This document shows positions 5,391 through 5,861 of a stretch of DNA of 5,861 bases, piece by piece. How positions within the stretch are numbered: position 1 is the stretch's first letter; every line of letters begins with the position of its first letter. The notes under the pieces were generated by a model. The model was not told the DNA's origin and did no database searches. It saw nothing but the letters and a program-made list of their open reading frames with translations. Source of the stretch: JBLHIK01 sp047614005 (GTDB taxonomy: Bacteria; Patescibacteriota; Minisyncoccia; Phycocordibacterales; UBA1006); contig JBLHIK010000027.1 of the NCBI GenBank assembly GCA_047614005.1, positions 1 to 5,861 on the forward strand, in the 5' to 3' direction. A program made the position numbers and the translations under genes.

Positions 5391-5861
5391 ATGACTACTT
5401 TTGACCAAATATATAAAAATATATTAAATGATATTTACACTAATGGTATTTCAGAAAAGAACAATCGCACAGGACACGAAACAAAAGCTCTTCCTGGTAT
5501 ACACTTTTCTACAGATATAGAGAAAGATGGATTCCCTCTCTTAACCCTCCGAAAAATACCTATAAAACTTTGTATTGCTGAACAGATGTGGTTTATATCT
5601 GGTTCACGCAAACCTGCAGATTTCTTGAGAGACTATACAAAAATATGGGATGATTTTACTAACCCAGGAGATGTAGTTACTGTAGCCTATGGATATAGAT
5701 GGAGAAAGCATTTTGGGAGAGATCAACTAAAGATGCTTATTGAACTTTTAGAAAAAGATCCGAGCTCAAGGCATGGAGTCGTTATTACCTGGGACCCAAA
5801 GACGGATGGACTTGGTGATATTGCACGCAAAAATATCCCCTGCCCTTATACTTTTACTGTG
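5391..5861 (+). CDS. thyA: Thymidylate synthase, 3' end beyond window
   Basis: Folate-dependent ThyA-type synthase that methylates dUMP to dTMP using 5,10-methylene-tetrahydrofolate, yielding dihydrofolate. The 157 residues shown cover about the first 60% of a protein of usual length near 260-300. Visible: R26 in NNRTGHE (phosphate-binding arginine loop), DGFPLLTLRK (46-55), EQMWFISGS (64-72), IWDDF (85-89), YGYRW (100-104), the SRH phosphate-binding arginine R127, and the nucleophile C151 in NIPCPYTFTV, just six residues from the edge. The asparagine that distinguishes dUMP from dCMP (hydroxymethylase) substrates lies off the window, so substrate choice rests on family resemblance. The start is the ATG that gives a family-like N-terminus (MTTFDQIYKNIL). 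It is divergent from the deaminase that likely makes its substrate. ThyA makes dihydrofolate, so a reductase gene might follow. Confidence 0.95.
   Translation, partial: MTTFDQIYKNILNDIYTNGISEKNNRTGHETKALPGIHFSTDIEKDGFPLLTLRKIPIKLCIAEQMWFISGSRKPADFLRDYTKIWDDFTNPGDVVTVAYGYRWRKHFGRDQLKMLIELLEKDPSSRHGVVITWDPKTDGLGDIARKNIPCPYTFTV

Noticed and set aside
1..5861. CRISPR array, tRNA, rRNA, insertion sequence or attachment-site repeats
   Set aside because: I saw no spaced direct repeats, cloverleaf-like sequence, transposase motifs or terminal inverted repeats anywhere in the window.

Overview
The window looks like part of a compact, AT-rich bacterial genome. The short intergenic gaps, the absence of clear Shine-Dalgarno sites on most genes, and the sequence style of the thymidylate kinase (GGDGSGKATQ P-loop), the short ArgS and the deaminase (CPGC...HAE...WWCCKTC) suggest a member of the Candidate Phyla Radiation (Patescibacteria, Parcubacteria-like). 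This is inferred from protein style only; no rRNA or other marker is present. TAA, TAG and TGA all appear as stops, so nothing points to a recoded UGA.

From right to left: a thymidylate synthase gene (thyA, + strand) runs off the right edge with its catalytic cysteine just inside the window. Divergent from it, across 86 bp, is a minus-strand zinc deaminase of the dCMP deaminase type. A bidirectional intrinsic terminator follows. Then comes a minus-strand operon glyA-tmk-mazG with gaps of 3 and 11 bp, closed by a terminator whose hairpin overlaps the mazG stop codon. After it are argS (minus) and an unrecognised single-pass membrane protein gene (minus), which has its own consensus promoter and its own terminator. 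The leftmost 70 bp are unresolved.

Five of the genes form a plausible dTTP-supply module. The deaminase (dCMP to dUMP) and MazG (possibly dNTP to dNMP) can provide dUMP, GlyA makes the methylene-tetrahydrofolate, ThyA makes dTMP, and Tmk phosphorylates it. No dihydrofolate reductase is visible; it could lie beyond thyA.

The most distinctive signal is in the gene starts. At glyA and argS, and less certainly at thyA, a -10-like hexamer ends 6-7 nt before the ATG, which predicts leaderless mRNAs. At two junctions (deaminase/glyA and mazG/argS) the stop codon, terminator, -10 element and next start are packed into about 40 bp. The unknown membrane protein gene differs: it has a textbook -35/-10 promoter, a leader of about 65 nt and a strong Shine-Dalgarno. 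No CRISPR array, tRNA, rRNA, insertion sequence or obvious new defence-type system is visible.
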